Assembly: GCA_945913285.1 (NCBI GenBank)
Contig: CAMEDD010000013.1
Coordinates: forward strand, 1 to 61,951
From: Candidatus Sulfopaludibacter sp. SbA3
GTDB lineage: Bacteria; Pseudomonadota; Alphaproteobacteria; Caulobacterales; Hyphomonadaceae
DNA: 61,951 nt
Direction of reading: 5' to 3'
Shown piece by piece: positions 51,184 to 60,554 of this stretch; position 1 is the first letter of the stretch; the number at the start of each line of letters is the position of its first letter. Made by a program: the position numbers and the translations under genes. The notes under the pieces were generated by a model. The model worked only from the letters and a program-made list of their open reading frames with translations, ran no database searches and was not told the DNA's origin.

Positions 51184-51416
51184 GACCCTGCCCTCCCGGT
51201 GCAAATGCAGACCGCAGAATAGACACTCGCAGCGCCGGCGTAAATCAGGGCGTCAGGTCGGAGGCCGGCGCGTTCGAACAGATCGTCGGCGGTCGAACCC
51301 GGCTTGAATTGGCAGACGCCGAACGAAGCGGTGACGCGGACGATATCCTGATTGCCGGGCGGATCGAAGGCCGGCGGCGGGGTATCGCTTTCTTCGACCG
51401 AAACAGCGGCCAGCAT
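51180..51416 (-). pseudogene. GGDEF-domain tail remnant
   Basis: A 78-residue minus-strand frame with AAGGGA upstream of ATG 51416. Its middle, IVRVTASFGVCQFKPGSTADDLFERA, matches the end of diguanylate cyclase domains (VTxSxGVA...s.ddLl..AD.ALY). The GGDEF signature and the N-terminal half of the domain are missing, and the final helix is altered (LIYAGAASVYSA). It cannot make c-di-GMP. Probably a fragment left by deletion, though the coupled stop-start with the SnoaL-like gene (51180-51183) is neat. Confidence 0.5.
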
Positions 51417-51625
51417 GGTCAAATCCCTTGCCCCGCTTCTGCGCCAGCTCCCGCCTCTCAGGGGCAGAACACGGCTTGGCTGTGCCATGTCTAAAAAGGA
51501 CCTGGTTTGCTTTCTCTATTCCGATCTTGTTGACCGCTTGATCCAAAGCGCGCGTTCGCCAAGCCGCAGGCCCGCCAAGGCTGCCCCAGCGGCAGAAATT
51601 GACGCCGGGCGCGTAGGCGCGCTTC

Positions 51626-52717
51626 ATGGGCGCCATGACCGACCTTCAAGCTCCCCTCTCCCTTTCGCGCGGACCCGCCCTGAAGAACCGCTTCATGCTG
51701 GCGCCGCTGACCAACCTCCAGAGCCATGCCGACGGCACGCTGAGCGATGACGAGTTCCGCTGGCTGACCTACCGGGCGCAGGGCGGCTTCGGGCTGACGA
51801 TGACCTGCGCGGCGCATGTCCAGGCCGCCGGCCAGGGATTTCCTGGACAGCTCGGCATTTTTGCCGACAAGCACATCGCCGGCCTGACGCGGCTCGCCTC
51901 GGCGCTGAACGCCGAGGGGACACATTCGGTGGTGCAGCTGCATCATGCCGGCATGCGCAGCCCCAAGGAGCTGATCGGCGAGGCGCCGCATTGCCCGTCG
52001 GACAATGCCGAGTTCGGCGCGCGCGCGATGAGCCTGCATGAGGCGCAAGCCTCGCGCGATGCGTTCATCGCGGCAGCGAAGAGGGCGCAAGAGGCTGGCT
52101 TTCACGGCGTGGAGCTGCACGGCGCGCACGGCTACCTGATCTGCCAGTTCCTGTCCGGAGAGGTCAATCAGCGTAAGGACAGGTATGGCGGTAGTGCCGA
52201 GAACAGGCGGCGTTTCCTGCTTGAGATTCTGGACGGCGTGCGGGATGCGTGCGGCAAGGATTTTTCGGTGGGCGTGCGCCTTTCGCCTGAACGGTTCGGC
52301 ATGGACCTTGGCGAGATCCTCGGTCTTGCCGGAGACCTGATGCAGGGCGGCAAGGTCGATTATCTCGACATGTCGCTCTGGGATGTTTTCAAGACGCCGG
52401 AAGACGCCGCCTTCAAGGACAAGACGCTGCTGGAATGGTTCTGCGCGCTGCCGCGCGGCAAATGCCGGCTGGGCGCGGCGGGCAAGATCGTCAACGGCCG
52501 CGATTGCCTCGCGGCGATGGAAAAAGGCCTCGACTTCGTCGTCATCGGGCGCTCGGCCATCCTGCACCATGACTTTCCGAAAAAGGTGGCCGCCGATGCA
52601 GGGTTTGTCCCGATCGCCCTGCCCGTGCCGGAAGATCACCTGAGCGCCGAGGGCCTCGGCACGGCCTTCCTGAGTTACATGAAAACCTGGAAGGGCTTCG
52701 TGGCAGAGCCCGCCTGA
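51626..52717 (+). CDS. NADH:flavin oxidoreductase (Old Yellow Enzyme family)
   Basis: 363 residues. TIM-barrel OYE pattern: LKNRFMLAPLTNL at the start (FMN phosphate/isoalloxazine contact), HHAGM, FHGVELHGAHGYLICQFLS with the His-x-x-His/Asn region, NQRKDRYGGSAENRRRFLLEIL, VGVRLSPERFG, and a final FVVIGRSAI. It reduces activated C=C bonds with FMN. ATG 51626 or 51635. The SDR gene follows about 40 bases later, as a possible metabolic partner. Confidence 0.9.
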   Translation: MGAMTDLQAPLSLSRGPALKNRFMLAPLTNLQSHADGTLSDDEFRWLTYRAQGGFGLTMTCAAHVQAAGQGFPGQLGIFADKHIAGLTRLASALNAEGTHSVVQLHHAGMRSPKELIGEAPHCPSDNAEFGARAMSLHEAQASRDAFIAAAKRAQEAGFHGVELHGAHGYLICQFLSGEVNQRKDRYGGSAENRRRFLLEILDGVRDACGKDFSVGVRLSPERFGMDLGEILGLAGDLMQGGKVDYLDMSLWDVFKTPEDAAFKDKTLLEWFCALPRGKCRLGAAGKIVNGRDCLAAMEKGLDFVVIGRSAILHHDFPKKVAADAGFVPIALPVPEDHLSAEGLGTAFLSYMKTWKGFVAEPA

Positions 52718-52758
52718 TACCATCCGCTGACAGACAAAAAGACCAAGGGAGAGACACC

Positions 52759-53541
52759 ATGCAGATCAACAAGGACACAGCCGCGATCGTGACCGGCGGC
52801 GCCTCGGGCCTCGGACAGGCCACAGCGCGGGCACTGGCCAAGGCCGGCGCGAAGGTAGCGATCTTCGACATCAACGCCGAGGCCGGCGAAGCGACTGCCA
52901 GGGAAATCGGCGGCATCTTCTGCAACGTCAACATCATGAGCGAAGAGAGCTGCGTCGCGGGCTTCGAGAAGGCCCGCGCGGCCAACGGGCAGGAACGCAT
53001 CACCGTGCACTGCGCGATGGCTGCGAAAGGCGGCAAGACGCTGAGCTGGGACAAGGAAAACGCGAAGTACAAGCGCCTGCCGACGGCGGATTATGCGTTT
53101 GGCGCCGAGGGCGTGCTGGTCGCCTCCTACCGAATTGCATCCCTTTCCGCTGAAGGCATGGCCTACCTGCCGGAACTGGAAGATGGCGAGCGCGGCTCGA
53201 TCACTCTGACGGCGTCGGTTGCAGCGCAGGACGGGCAGGTGGGACAGGTTGTGTACGGATCATGCAAGGCGGGCGTCAACGGCCTCGTGCTGCCGATGGC
53301 GCGGGATCTGATGGACCTCGGCATCCGGGTGAACTCGATCATGCCGGGCATCTTTGCGACGCCGCTGATGCTGCGCGCCTCGGACAAGGTGCTGAACTCG
53401 CTGGCAGCTTCTGTGCCCTTCCCGAAACGCCTCGGCAAACCGGAGGAGTATGCCTCGCTCGCGCTGCAACTGGCGACGAACAGCTACTTCAACGGGCAGT
53501 GCGTCCGGCTCGATGGCGGGATACGGATGGCGCCGCGTTAG
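52759..53541 (+). CDS. SDR-family dehydrogenase (3-hydroxyacyl-CoA type)
   Basis: 260 residues. GGASGLGQATARALAKAGAKV (Rossmann loop) with the DIN acidic residue for NAD, TVHCAMAAKGG, catalytic Ser in TASVAAQDGQVGQVVYGSCKAGVNGL with Tyr and Lys spaced by four, and MPGIFATPLM. The glycine after the Ser, and the overall spacing, resemble type 2 3-hydroxyacyl-CoA dehydrogenases (HSD10). AGGGAGAGACACC precedes ATG 52759. It is on the same strand as the flavin oxidoreductase gene. Confidence 0.88.
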   Translation: MQINKDTAAIVTGGASGLGQATARALAKAGAKVAIFDINAEAGEATAREIGGIFCNVNIMSEESCVAGFEKARAANGQERITVHCAMAAKGGKTLSWDKENAKYKRLPTADYAFGAEGVLVASYRIASLSAEGMAYLPELEDGERGSITLTASVAAQDGQVGQVVYGSCKAGVNGLVLPMARDLMDLGIRVNSIMPGIFATPLMLRASDKVLNSLAASVPFPKRLGKPEEYASLALQLATNSYFNGQCVRLDGGIRMAPR

Positions 53542-53637
53542 AGCGAGACTGCGAGCCGCGGCGACACAGAGATTTCACACTCTGCGCCCTGCTGCGATGT
53601 TAAGAGCGTTGTTTCGAAATATCAGCCGAGGCTCTCC

Positions 53638-55089
53638 ATGCTTTATTCTCGCCGCGCGCTCATCCGCTCTGCTGCAACCCTTGCTCTTGCGGCGCCGGCG
53701 CTGAAGTTTCTCTCGGGCTGCGCAACCGCCGGTCCCGCCGGGGTCGGCCCAAAAGCGTCTGCGCTTGAGCTGATACCTGACCCGAAGGGTCTTCTCGATC
53801 TGGCGCCCGGCCTTCGCTATTGGGTGGTCTCGCAAACCGGGGACGTCATGTCGGACGGGCTGGCCGAACCCGGCAAGCATGATGGCATGGCAACCTTCCC
53901 CGTCGCGGGCGAACCGGGCCGCTGCCTGATCGTTCGCAATCACGAACTTGGCACCGACGACGGCGATGCCGGGATCGGCGCATTCGGCCGTGACGGCGCC
54001 GGCGCCAGCAGGATCGAGCCGTCGCTCATCTATGACCGCACACCCGGCGGGCGTCCGCATTCCGGCGGCACGACGACCCTCCTCGTCAACACCCGCACCC
54101 GGCGGGTCGAGCGCAGCCATCTGTCGCTTGCGGGGACTGCGGTGAATTGCGCCGGGGGCCCAACCCCCTGGGGATCCTGGCTGAGCTGCGAAGAGACGGA
54201 GCTGAAAGCGGGCGATGGCGGCGCGAAGGATCATGGTTTCGTGTTTGAAGTGCCAGCCGGCGCGACCGGGCTCGTGCAGCCGCTTGCGCTGGTCGACATG
54301 GGGCGCTTCCGGCATGAGGCGGCCGCGGTCGATCCGGCGACGGGTGTCGTGTACCTGACCGAAGATACCGGTGACAGCCTGCTCTACAGGTTCCTGCCGA
54401 GCGCGTCCGGCGAACTGCACAAGGGCGGACGCCTGCAGGCCCTGGCCATTCTCGACCAGCCCGGCGCTGACACGCGCAACTGGTCTGCCGCCAGCGGCGG
54501 CGATCCGGCGCAGACCTTTCAGATGGGTCGGCGCTTTGGCGTCCGCTGGATCGATCTTGACGCGGTGCAGGCTCCGGACGGCGACCTGCGGATGCGCGGA
54601 CGGGCCAAAGGCGCTGCGATCTTTGCGCGCGGAGAGGGCATGGCGCTCGCCATCGAAGACGGCAAAGCGGTGATCTATTTCGCCTGCACCTCGGGCGGCG
54701 CGGCCAAGAAGGGTCAGATCTGGCGCTATACACCGAGCCCGGAGGAAGGGTCCGCGTCCGAAACCGCCTCGCCGGGCATGGCCGAGCTGTTCGTCGAAAG
54801 CGCGGGCGACCAGCACTTTGATCATGCGGATAACATCGTCGCCTCCCCGATCGGTGATCTCATTGTCTGCGAAGACGGCTCCGGCGACGAATTCGTGCGT
54901 GCGGTCACACCCGCAGGCCTGGTCTACAAGATTGCCCGCAATGCGCATTCCAGGCAGTCGGAGTTCGCCGGGGCCTGCTTCTCGCCGGATGGCAGCACGA
55001 TGTTCGTCAACATTCAGACGCCCGGCGTCACATTGGCCATCACCGGCGATTGGAAAGCGCTTCGCCGGCAAGCCGAACAGGCGGTGTGA
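53638..55089 (+). CDS. PhoX-like (DUF839) secreted protein, Tat substrate
   Basis: 483 residues. The N-terminus SRRALIRSAATLALAAPAL with the twin arginine fits a Tat signal, and a GCAT site at about 28 may be a lipobox. The body has the beta-propeller-like PhoX pattern: GGTTTLLVNTRTRRVERSHLSLAGTAVNCAGGPTPWGSWLSCEET, RFRHEAAAVDPATGVVYLTEDTGDSLLYRFLP, FDHADNIVASPIGDLIVCEDGSGDEFV, EFAGACFSPDGSTMFVNIQTPG. True PhoX is a Ca2+/Fe3+-dependent phosphatase. Whether this one is a phosphatase is uncertain. Confidence 0.85.
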   Translation: MLYSRRALIRSAATLALAAPALKFLSGCATAGPAGVGPKASALELIPDPKGLLDLAPGLRYWVVSQTGDVMSDGLAEPGKHDGMATFPVAGEPGRCLIVRNHELGTDDGDAGIGAFGRDGAGASRIEPSLIYDRTPGGRPHSGGTTTLLVNTRTRRVERSHLSLAGTAVNCAGGPTPWGSWLSCEETELKAGDGGAKDHGFVFEVPAGATGLVQPLALVDMGRFRHEAAAVDPATGVVYLTEDTGDSLLYRFLPSASGELHKGGRLQALAILDQPGADTRNWSAASGGDPAQTFQMGRRFGVRWIDLDAVQAPDGDLRMRGRAKGAAIFARGEGMALAIEDGKAVIYFACTSGGAAKKGQIWRYTPSPEEGSASETASPGMAELFVESAGDQHFDHADNIVASPIGDLIVCEDGSGDEFVRAVTPAGLVYKIARNAHSRQSEFAGACFSPDGSTMFVNIQTPGVTLAITGDWKALRRQAEQAV

Positions 55090-55138
55090 TCGCTGCGGCA
55101 GGATCTGTCTTGCCCACCTGAACTCAATTTGTGCCGCT

Positions 55139-55160
55139 GACCCCCGCCTTCGCGGGAATG
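55139..55160. repeat. Short REP-like hairpin
   Basis: CCCGC (55143-55147), CTTC loop, GCGGG (55152-55156), followed by AATGAG. The CCCGCCTTCGCGGGAATGA form is a common intergenic element in alphaproteobacteria. Lies in the gap before cmk. Confidence 0.5.
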
Positions 55161-55209
55161 AGCGGAGTTAGCTTGACTCGCGATAGTGTCTCCATCACTC
55201 CCCGGCGCC

Positions 55210-55848
55210 ATGATCATTGCGATTGATGGCACGACGGCGTCCGGCAAGGGGACGATTGCCACGCGGCTGGCGGGGTATTTCGGCTTGCCGCACATGGATA
55301 CCGGGCGGCTTTACCGGGCGGTGGCGATTTCGGCGCTTAAGCACGGTGTGCCGCTGGATGCGGCGGGGCCCTTGTCGGATCTCGCGCGGACGCTGGACCT
55401 GAATGACTTCATTGAGCACGAATTGCGCTCGGCCGAGGCCGGCCGGGCAGCGAGCGTGGTGGCAGCGATCCCTTCGGTGCGCCAGGCCCTGTTCGAGCTG
55501 CAGCGGGCCTTCGCCACACGGTCCGGCGGCGCGCTGCTGGACGGGCGCGATATTGGCACGGTGATCGCCCCGGACGCCGACGTGAAGCTGTGGGTGGACG
55601 CCGACGTACGCGAACGCGGCGCGCGGCGCTGGAAGGAACTCGTCTCGCAGGGGGCAACCTTCACGCTCGACGAGGTGATCCAGCAGCTCAAAACCCGCGA
55701 TGCGCGCGACCAGGGGCGCAGCGACGCCCCGGCGCAGATGGCCGCCGATGCCATCTTGATCGACACCACTGATCTCACTATAGACGCGGCTGTGGAAAAG
55801 GCGGTGGTGGCTGTAGAGGCTGCCCTCGTCCGTGGAAAGACTGCCTGA
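55210..55848 (+). CDS. cmk: Cytidylate kinase
   Basis: 212 residues from ATG 55210. P-loop GTTASGKGT (about residues 7-15), MDTGRLYRAVA, GRDIGTVIAPDADVKLWVDADVRERGARRW, RDARDQGRSDAPAQMAADAILIDTTDLTIDA. It phosphorylates CMP and dCMP. The conserved order aroA ... cmk - rpsA - ihfB is kept here, though with genes inserted between aroA and cmk. Cytoplasmic. Confidence 0.94.
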   Translation: MIIAIDGTTASGKGTIATRLAGYFGLPHMDTGRLYRAVAISALKHGVPLDAAGPLSDLARTLDLNDFIEHELRSAEAGRAASVVAAIPSVRQALFELQRAFATRSGGALLDGRDIGTVIAPDADVKLWVDADVRERGARRWKELVSQGATFTLDEVIQQLKTRDARDQGRSDAPAQMAADAILIDTTDLTIDAAVEKAVVAVEAALVRGKTA

Positions 55849-55990
55849 GGGCCCCAACGGCTCAATCCAAACAGGCGGCGCCGCAACAGAACAAGACCAC
55901 CCCCCAAACTACGCATGGGGCCGGATGTCCGCAGGCTGCAATGGTGCAGGCCCTGCCTTTGAACCATTCATGCCCTTCCCCGGAGACCCA

Positions 55991-57967
55991 ATGAACACCT
56001 CAATGAACCCTACCCCCGCCGACTTCGCCTCGATGTTCGAAAGCTCGGCCGCCGCCGGCGCGATGAAGGAAGGCCAGGTCATCGCGGCCACCGTCCTTCG
56101 CATCGACAATGACTCGATCGTCGTCGACATCGGCCTGAAGACCGAAGGCCGTATCCCGATCAAGGAATTCTCCCTTGAGGACAAACAGCCGGCCCCCGGC
56201 GATATCGTGGACGTGTATCTCGACCGGATCGAGAACGCGCTCGGAGAGGCTGTCCTCAGCCGCGAGAAAGCCCGCCGCGAAGAGCGCTGGGTCAAGCTGG
56301 AGCGCAGCTTTGCCAAAGGCGAGCCCGTCAAGGGCGCCATCTCCGGCCGCGTCAAGGGCGGCTTCACGGTCGACCTCGGCGGCGTCAACGCGTTCCTTCC
56401 GGGTTCGCAGGTGGACATTCGTCCGGTGCGCGATGTCGGCCCGCTGATGGGCGAGGTGCAGCCGTTCGCGGTTCTGAAACTCGACCGCGTACGCGGCAAC
56501 ATCGTTGTCTCGCGCCGTGCGATCCTCGAAGAGAGCCGCGCCGAACAGCGCGCCGAAATCGTCTCCGACATGAAGGAAGGCGATGTCCGCAAAGGCGTCG
56601 TCAAGAACATCACCGATTACGGCGCGTTCGTTGACCTCGGCGGCATCGACGGCCTGCTGCATGTCACCGACATGTCGTATAAGCGCATCAACCACCCTTC
56701 GCAGGTGGTGGAAGTCGGCCAGGAAGTCGAAGTCCAGATCATCAAGATCAACCCCGAGACCCAGCGTATCTCGCTCGGCATGAAACAGCTCGGCTCCGAT
56801 CCCTGGGACAATATCTCGGCACGTTACCCGTCGGGCGCACGCCTCAAGGGCATCGTCACGAACATCACCGATTACGGCGCGTTCGTGGAACTCGAAGATG
56901 GTGTCGAAGGCCTGATCCACGTCTCGGAAATGAGCTGGACCAAGAAGAACGTGCACCCGGGCAAACTGCTCTCGACCACGCAGGAAGTCGAAGTGGAAGT
57001 GCTGGATGTGGACAGCGACAAGCGCCGCATCTCGCTCGGCCTCAAGCAGACGATGGACAATCCTTGGAACGCCTTCATCAAGGAACATCCCGTCGGCTCC
57101 GAAATTGAAGGCGAAGTGCGTGGGATCACCGAGTTCGGCCTGTTCGTGGGCCTTGGCCCCGACCTCGACGGCATGGTGCATATCAACGACATCTCGTGGG
57201 ACAAGCCGGGTGACCAGGCCATCGAAGCCTTCACCAAGGGCGACCGCGTCAAGGCGAAAGTCCTCGACGTCGATGTCGACAAGGAGCGGATCTCGCTTGG
57301 CATCAAGCAACTTTCGGGCGACCCGATCGAAGCGGCCGGCGAATCGGGCATCAAGCGCGGCTCGACCGTGACCTGCACCGTGACAGAAGTCTCGACGGGC
57401 GGCCTGGAAGTCGAATTCGGCACGCCGCCGGTGAAGACCTTCATCCGCCGCTCTGACCTCTCGCGCGACCGGGCCGACCAACGTCCCGAGCGCTTTGCGG
57501 TCGGCGACAAGGTAGATGCCAAAGTCGTGACCGTGGACAAGGCCTCGCGCCGCGTCTCGCTCTCGATCAAGGCGCTCGAGATCGCCGAAGAAGCAGAAGC
57601 CGTGGCCCAGTATGGTTCGGCAGATGCCGGCGCCTCGCTCGGCGACATCCTCGGCGCGGCGCTGGCCTCGTCGGGCTCCAAGGGCAAAGCCAAGGCCGCT
57701 CCCGCAGCCAAGGGCGACACCAAGTCGCTCGATGCACGTGGCCGTCTCACGGGTCCGCAGGGCGGCGCAGATGATCTGAAGAAGATCAAGGGCGTCGGTC
57801 CGGCCTTCGAGAAGAAGCTCAACGAAGCCGGTGTTTTCCACTTCTGGCAGATCGCCGCGCTTTCCGAAGACCAGGTCTCGAACCTCGAGGAAGAGCTGGC
57901 CTTCCAGGGCCGGATGGAACGCGATGACTGGAAGGGCCAATCCGAAGCCCTGATGTCCGAAGGCTGA
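55991..57967 (+). CDS. rpsA: Ribosomal protein S1 with a helix-hairpin-helix-like tail
   Basis: 658 residues, against about 560 for most S1 proteins. Six S1 (OB-fold) repeats are visible, beginning near residues 27, 110, 195, 280, 367 and 455; repeats 3-5 have the clearest [22 protein letters not shown]-type pattern. S1 unfolds and holds mRNA on the 30S subunit. After an Ala/Lys linker (about 540-590), the tail [36 protein letters not shown] resembles the small HhH-like module at the end of some NuoE and L21 proteins. ATG 55991 follows GGAGACCCA. GC-rich, core-type codons. Confidence 0.95.
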   Translation: MNTSMNPTPADFASMFESSAAAGAMKEGQVIAATVLRIDNDSIVVDIGLKTEGRIPIKEFSLEDKQPAPGDIVDVYLDRIENALGEAVLSREKARREERWVKLERSFAKGEPVKGAISGRVKGGFTVDLGGVNAFLPGSQVDIRPVRDVGPLMGEVQPFAVLKLDRVRGNIVVSRRAILEESRAEQRAEIVSDMKEGDVRKGVVKNITDYGAFVDLGGIDGLLHVTDMSYKRINHPSQVVEVGQEVEVQIIKINPETQRISLGMKQLGSDPWDNISARYPSGARLKGIVTNITDYGAFVELEDGVEGLIHVSEMSWTKKNVHPGKLLSTTQEVEVEVLDVDSDKRRISLGLKQTMDNPWNAFIKEHPVGSEIEGEVRGITEFGLFVGLGPDLDGMVHINDISWDKPGDQAIEAFTKGDRVKAKVLDVDVDKERISLGIKQLSGDPIEAAGESGIKRGSTVTCTVTEVSTGGLEVEFGTPPVKTFIRRSDLSRDRADQRPERFAVGDKVDAKVVTVDKASRRVSLSIKALEIAEEAEAVAQYGSADAGASLGDILGAALASSGSKGKAKAAPAAKGDTKSLDARGRLTGPQGGADDLKKIKGVGPAFEKKLNEAGVFHFWQIAALSEDQVSNLEEELAFQGRMERDDWKGQSEALMSEG

Positions 57968-58064
57968 GGTTGGCCGGCGCCCGCAAGGGCCCCGTCTAAA
58001 ATTCAGGCAATGTTTGCGGCGGGGGCCTAGCGCTTCCGCCGCAAATGCATTTAATATCAACACG

Positions 58065-58364
58065 ATGCTGAAGTCCCAACTGATCGATAAGCTCGCGGCA
58101 GAACACTCTCACCTGCGTCACGAAGACGTAGAGAAGGTGGTAAACGTGGTGCTCGAAGAAATCGGCGAAGCGTTGAAGCGCGGAGACCGGGTGGAGCTGC
58201 GCGGCTTCGGTGCCTTCTCGGTGCGCAAACGTGAAGCGCGCAAGGGTCGCAATCCGCGCACCGGAGAACCGGTGAAAGTCCCCGCAAAAGCCGTTCCCTT
58301 CTTCAAGGCCGGCAAGGAATTGCGCGCCCGCGTCAATGGCGGCGACGACCCGGAAGCGCGTTGA
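58065..58364 (+). CDS. ihfB: Integration host factor beta subunit
   Basis: 99 residues from ATG 58065, normal for [57 protein letters not shown], then [29 protein letters not shown], where the NP(R)TGE arm inserts Pro into the minor groove. IHF bends DNA and serves recombination and sigma-54 promoters; the latter may matter given rpoN in the window. Follows rpsA, the usual order. Two more frames upstream of the ATG add unmatched residues. Confidence 0.94.
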   Translation: MLKSQLIDKLAAEHSHLRHEDVEKVVNVVLEEIGEALKRGDRVELRGFGAFSVRKREARKGRNPRTGEPVKVPAKAVPFFKAGKELRARVNGGDDPEAR

Positions 58365-58475
58365 GCGCTCGCAGCCTTTCGCAGTCTTCATGGCATGCGC
58401 GCTTGACCCTTTGCTCAAACCCCGCAATCTGATAGCGCGTTGCGGGCGGCTAACCGTGCGGGGAGAAGGGGAATT

Positions 58476-58886
58476 ATGTTAAAGGAATTCAAAGAGTTTG
58501 CGATGAAGGGCAACCTCATCGACATGGCCGTGGGCTTCGTCATGGGCGGCGCGTTTGCCACCGTCGTGACGGCGTTCATCCAGGGCCTGTTCCTGCCGGT
58601 CCTGGCACCGGTCATGGGCGGCATCGATTTCGCGAACCTTAAGGTAACAATGCAGGAAGCGGTTCTGAACGCGGATGGAACGGTCGCCAAGGAAGCCGCC
58701 GTGGCGGATCTTGGCGGGTTCATTACGGCGCTGATTTCATTCCTGATCGTCGCGTTCGTGATGTTCATGCTGATCAAAGGCATGAACAAGATGAAGAAGG
58801 CCGAGGCCGCTGCGCCGCCGCCGCCGCCTCCCCGCCAGGAAGTGCTGCTGGAAGAAATTCGTAACCTGCTCGCCAAGCAGAGCTAG
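58476..58886 (+). CDS. mscL: Large-conductance mechanosensitive channel MscL
   Basis: 136 residues from ATG 58476, with GGAGAAGGGG just upstream. LKEFKEFAMKGNLIDMAVGFVMGGAFATVVTAF is the gate helix, followed by a periplasmic loop with VLNADGTVAKEA, a second membrane helix (FITALISFLIVAFVMFMLIKGMN) and the C-terminal helix (EVLLEEIRNLLAKQ) after a Pro-rich linker. It opens on membrane tension to relieve osmotic shock. Strong terminator 80 bases after the stop. Confidence 0.94.
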   Translation: MLKEFKEFAMKGNLIDMAVGFVMGGAFATVVTAFIQGLFLPVLAPVMGGIDFANLKVTMQEAVLNADGTVAKEAAVADLGGFITALISFLIVAFVMFMLIKGMNKMKKAEAAAPPPPPPRQEVLLEEIRNLLAKQS

Positions 58887-58965
58887 GGGCGCAACCCGCG
58901 TTCACGGAGCATTAGGTTTTCAAGCCCATGCTCCGGAACAGTAGAGTACCGAGTAGAGTAGTGAG

Positions 58966-58995
58966 GGGCGGCCAGATGGCCGCCCTTCTTTTTTT
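58966..58995 (+). terminator. Rho-independent terminator after mscL
   Basis: GGGCGGCC (58966-58973), AGAT loop, GGCCGCCC (58978-58985), then TTCTTTTTTT. Right orientation and distance for mscL. Confidence 0.92.
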
Positions 58996-59019
58996 AGCTG
59001 GCGCCGTATCGGCGCTACG

Positions 59020-59105
59020 CGCCTCACGTGAACCGGGTTCAGGGCTTCTTTGATTCAGCGGGCTCCGCGCGAAGCAGAGCGCCGCGCATGAACCGGGCTC
59101 AGGGC
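59020..59105. repeat. Imperfect tandem repeat
   Basis: Two copies of a (C/A)GTGAACCGGGTTCAGGGCTTCTTT-like segment, near 59027-59053 and 59085-59111, spaced about 59 bases, the second covering the stop of the HAD gene. Both units sit beside GCGC-rich sequence. No function evident; a local duplication is likely. Confidence 0.5.
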
Positions 59106-59755
59106 TGTTTTGCGTCGGCCAGATCCGTGTGAACGCCTAACGCCTCGGCGAGGACCGCGTGGGAGCCTTCCGTGAAATGAAACGCCTGCCAGCCGCGTCC
59201 GCGCGCGGCGAGGATGTTTTCGTGCATATCATCGACGAGCAGGATCGTGGCGGGGTCGGCCTGCAGTTCGTCTTCGATGTGCGCAAAATAGGCCGTATCA
59301 GGCTTGGCAAGTTTCATCCGGCCGGCGGCGAAGATGCGCTCGACATGCGCTGTGAAGCCCATTTCGGTCTCGATGAAGTTCGTCCGCTGGGCTTCGTTAT
59401 TGGTGGCCATTACGTTCAGGACGCCGCGCGACTTCAGGGCGCCGGCGATGGCCAGCGTACCGGGATCGGGCAGCGCATCGGTGCGGAACCAGTAATCGAG
59501 AATCTCGTGCGTGCGGCCCTGGGCGCCGTTGAGCTCCGTCCATTCGGTGACGATGTCGATCAGGCAGGCATCGCCGACCATCGCCTTCTGGAACCGGCCG
59601 CCAAAGAGATGCGCGCTGAACGAGCGCACGCAGAGGCCGAGGTCACGCTCGAAATGCCGCGACCAGGCAAACACGCCGTTTTCGATGTTGCGGTTGAGGA
59701 CACCGTCAAAGTCCCAGGCGACGACTTGAATGGCGGAAGGATCGAGACGGCTCAA
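59099..59755 (-). CDS. HAD-superfamily hydrolase
   Basis: 218 residues. Motif I WDFDGVLN (nucleophile Asp15, acid/base Asp17), motif II in VMATNNEAQR, Lys in KLAKPDTAYF, and motif IV LLVDDMHENI. An inserted helical cap (WSRHFERDLGLCV ... LDYWFRTD) lies between motifs I and II. It is a phosphatase-type enzyme of unknown substrate, similar in layout to epoxide-hydrolase N-terminal phosphatases and DUF-type HADs. TTG 59755 overlaps the upstream stop (TTGA), showing translational coupling with the DUF3299 gene. Confidence 0.88.
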   Translation of the reverse strand: MSRLDPSAIQVVAWDFDGVLNRNIENGVFAWSRHFERDLGLCVRSFSAHLFGGRFQKAMVGDACLIDIVTEWTELNGAQGRTHEILDYWFRTDALPDPGTLAIAGALKSRGVLNVMATNNEAQRTNFIETEMGFTAHVERIFAAGRMKLAKPDTAYFAHIEDELQADPATILLVDDMHENILAARGRGWQAFHFTEGSHAVLAEALGVHTDLADAKQP

Positions 59756-60501
59756 TAGGTGTATTCCTCGATGCCGGTCAGCTTGATCGTGTAGGCGGCG
59801 TCGGCCAGTTCGCTTTCCTGGGTCTGCGTATAGATCGTGCCTTCGATCCAGACCGCCTGGGCGAGGTCTTTCATCTTGATGGCCTTGTCCGCGATCACGA
59901 AGATCGTCTGGTTCGGTGGCGGCGGCGGCGAGTGGATACAGGCGCCGAAATACGGGACCAGCAGGAATTCCTTGATCTGGGCGTCGGCGCCGTACTCGAA
60001 CGGAACGGTGTAGCCGGGGATGCGGATCTTCTTGCCGTTGAGTTCCTTCACGGTGTTGAACGTGCCGACCTGAACTGCGGTATCTGCGGCGGAGCCTTCG
60101 GCGACGCCGGCGCCGGAATAAAGCATCGCCATCTGGGCCTGGTACATCTGGGCGAGGCGCTCCTCCTCCCCTTCCGGCATCAACTCTTCCCAGCCGATCC
60201 GTTTGACGCCTTTGGCGGCGAGCTCAGCGTCCTGCTTCTTGGTGGCTGCGGCGCGTTCGGCGGCTTTCTTCTCGCGGGCGGCGGCGCGGTCAGCGGCGGT
60301 TTCGCCGATCTTGTCGCCGACTTGCGGTCCGGAGACGGGTTGAACCTGGGCCGCGGCCGGGGCCGCGACGGGCGCCGCTGCTTTTGCAGCTGGCTTGGCG
60401 GGGGCTGCTTCAGCGGTGTCGGTGGAAGACGCTGCGCCGCAGGCGGCGAGGCCCAGGGCAAAGAGGACGGACACGGTGCGGGCTTTGAGCGTTTTCATCA
60501 T
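59752..60501 (-). CDS. DUF3299 lipoprotein
   Basis: 249 residues. Lipoprotein signal with LGLAAC (Cys21), then an Ala-rich, charged linker (about 25-95). The DUF3299 domain follows: GWEELMPEG, IRIPGYTVPFEYGADAQIKEFLLVPYFGACIHSPPPPPNQTIFV, then VWIEGTI near the end. From memory these proteins accompany ABC exporter genes of the FtsX/LolE type, as here (permease and ATPase upstream on the same strand). Function unknown, probably in metal or lipid export. Confidence 0.88.
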   Translation of the reverse strand: MMKTLKARTVSVLFALGLAACGAASSTDTAEAAPAKPAAKAAAPVAAPAAAQVQPVSGPQVGDKIGETAADRAAAREKKAAERAAATKKQDAELAAKGVKRIGWEELMPEGEEERLAQMYQAQMAMLYSGAGVAEGSAADTAVQVGTFNTVKELNGKKIRIPGYTVPFEYGADAQIKEFLLVPYFGACIHSPPPPPNQTIFVIADKAIKMKDLAQAVWIEGTIYTQTQESELADAAYTIKLTGIEEYTY

Positions 60502-60554
60502 GCGTTCCTAATTAAGCGGCGGACGCGCCGGGCGCCAGAGATGTTTGCCATGAC

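Noticed and set aside
53575-58063. Long minus-strand frames opposite the PhoX-like gene and rpsA
   Set aside because: Both mirror strong coding genes on the other strand and match no known protein.
59020-59105. Considered as a CRISPR-like or regulatory repeat
   Set aside because: Only two imperfect units with unequal spacers; a local duplication explains it.
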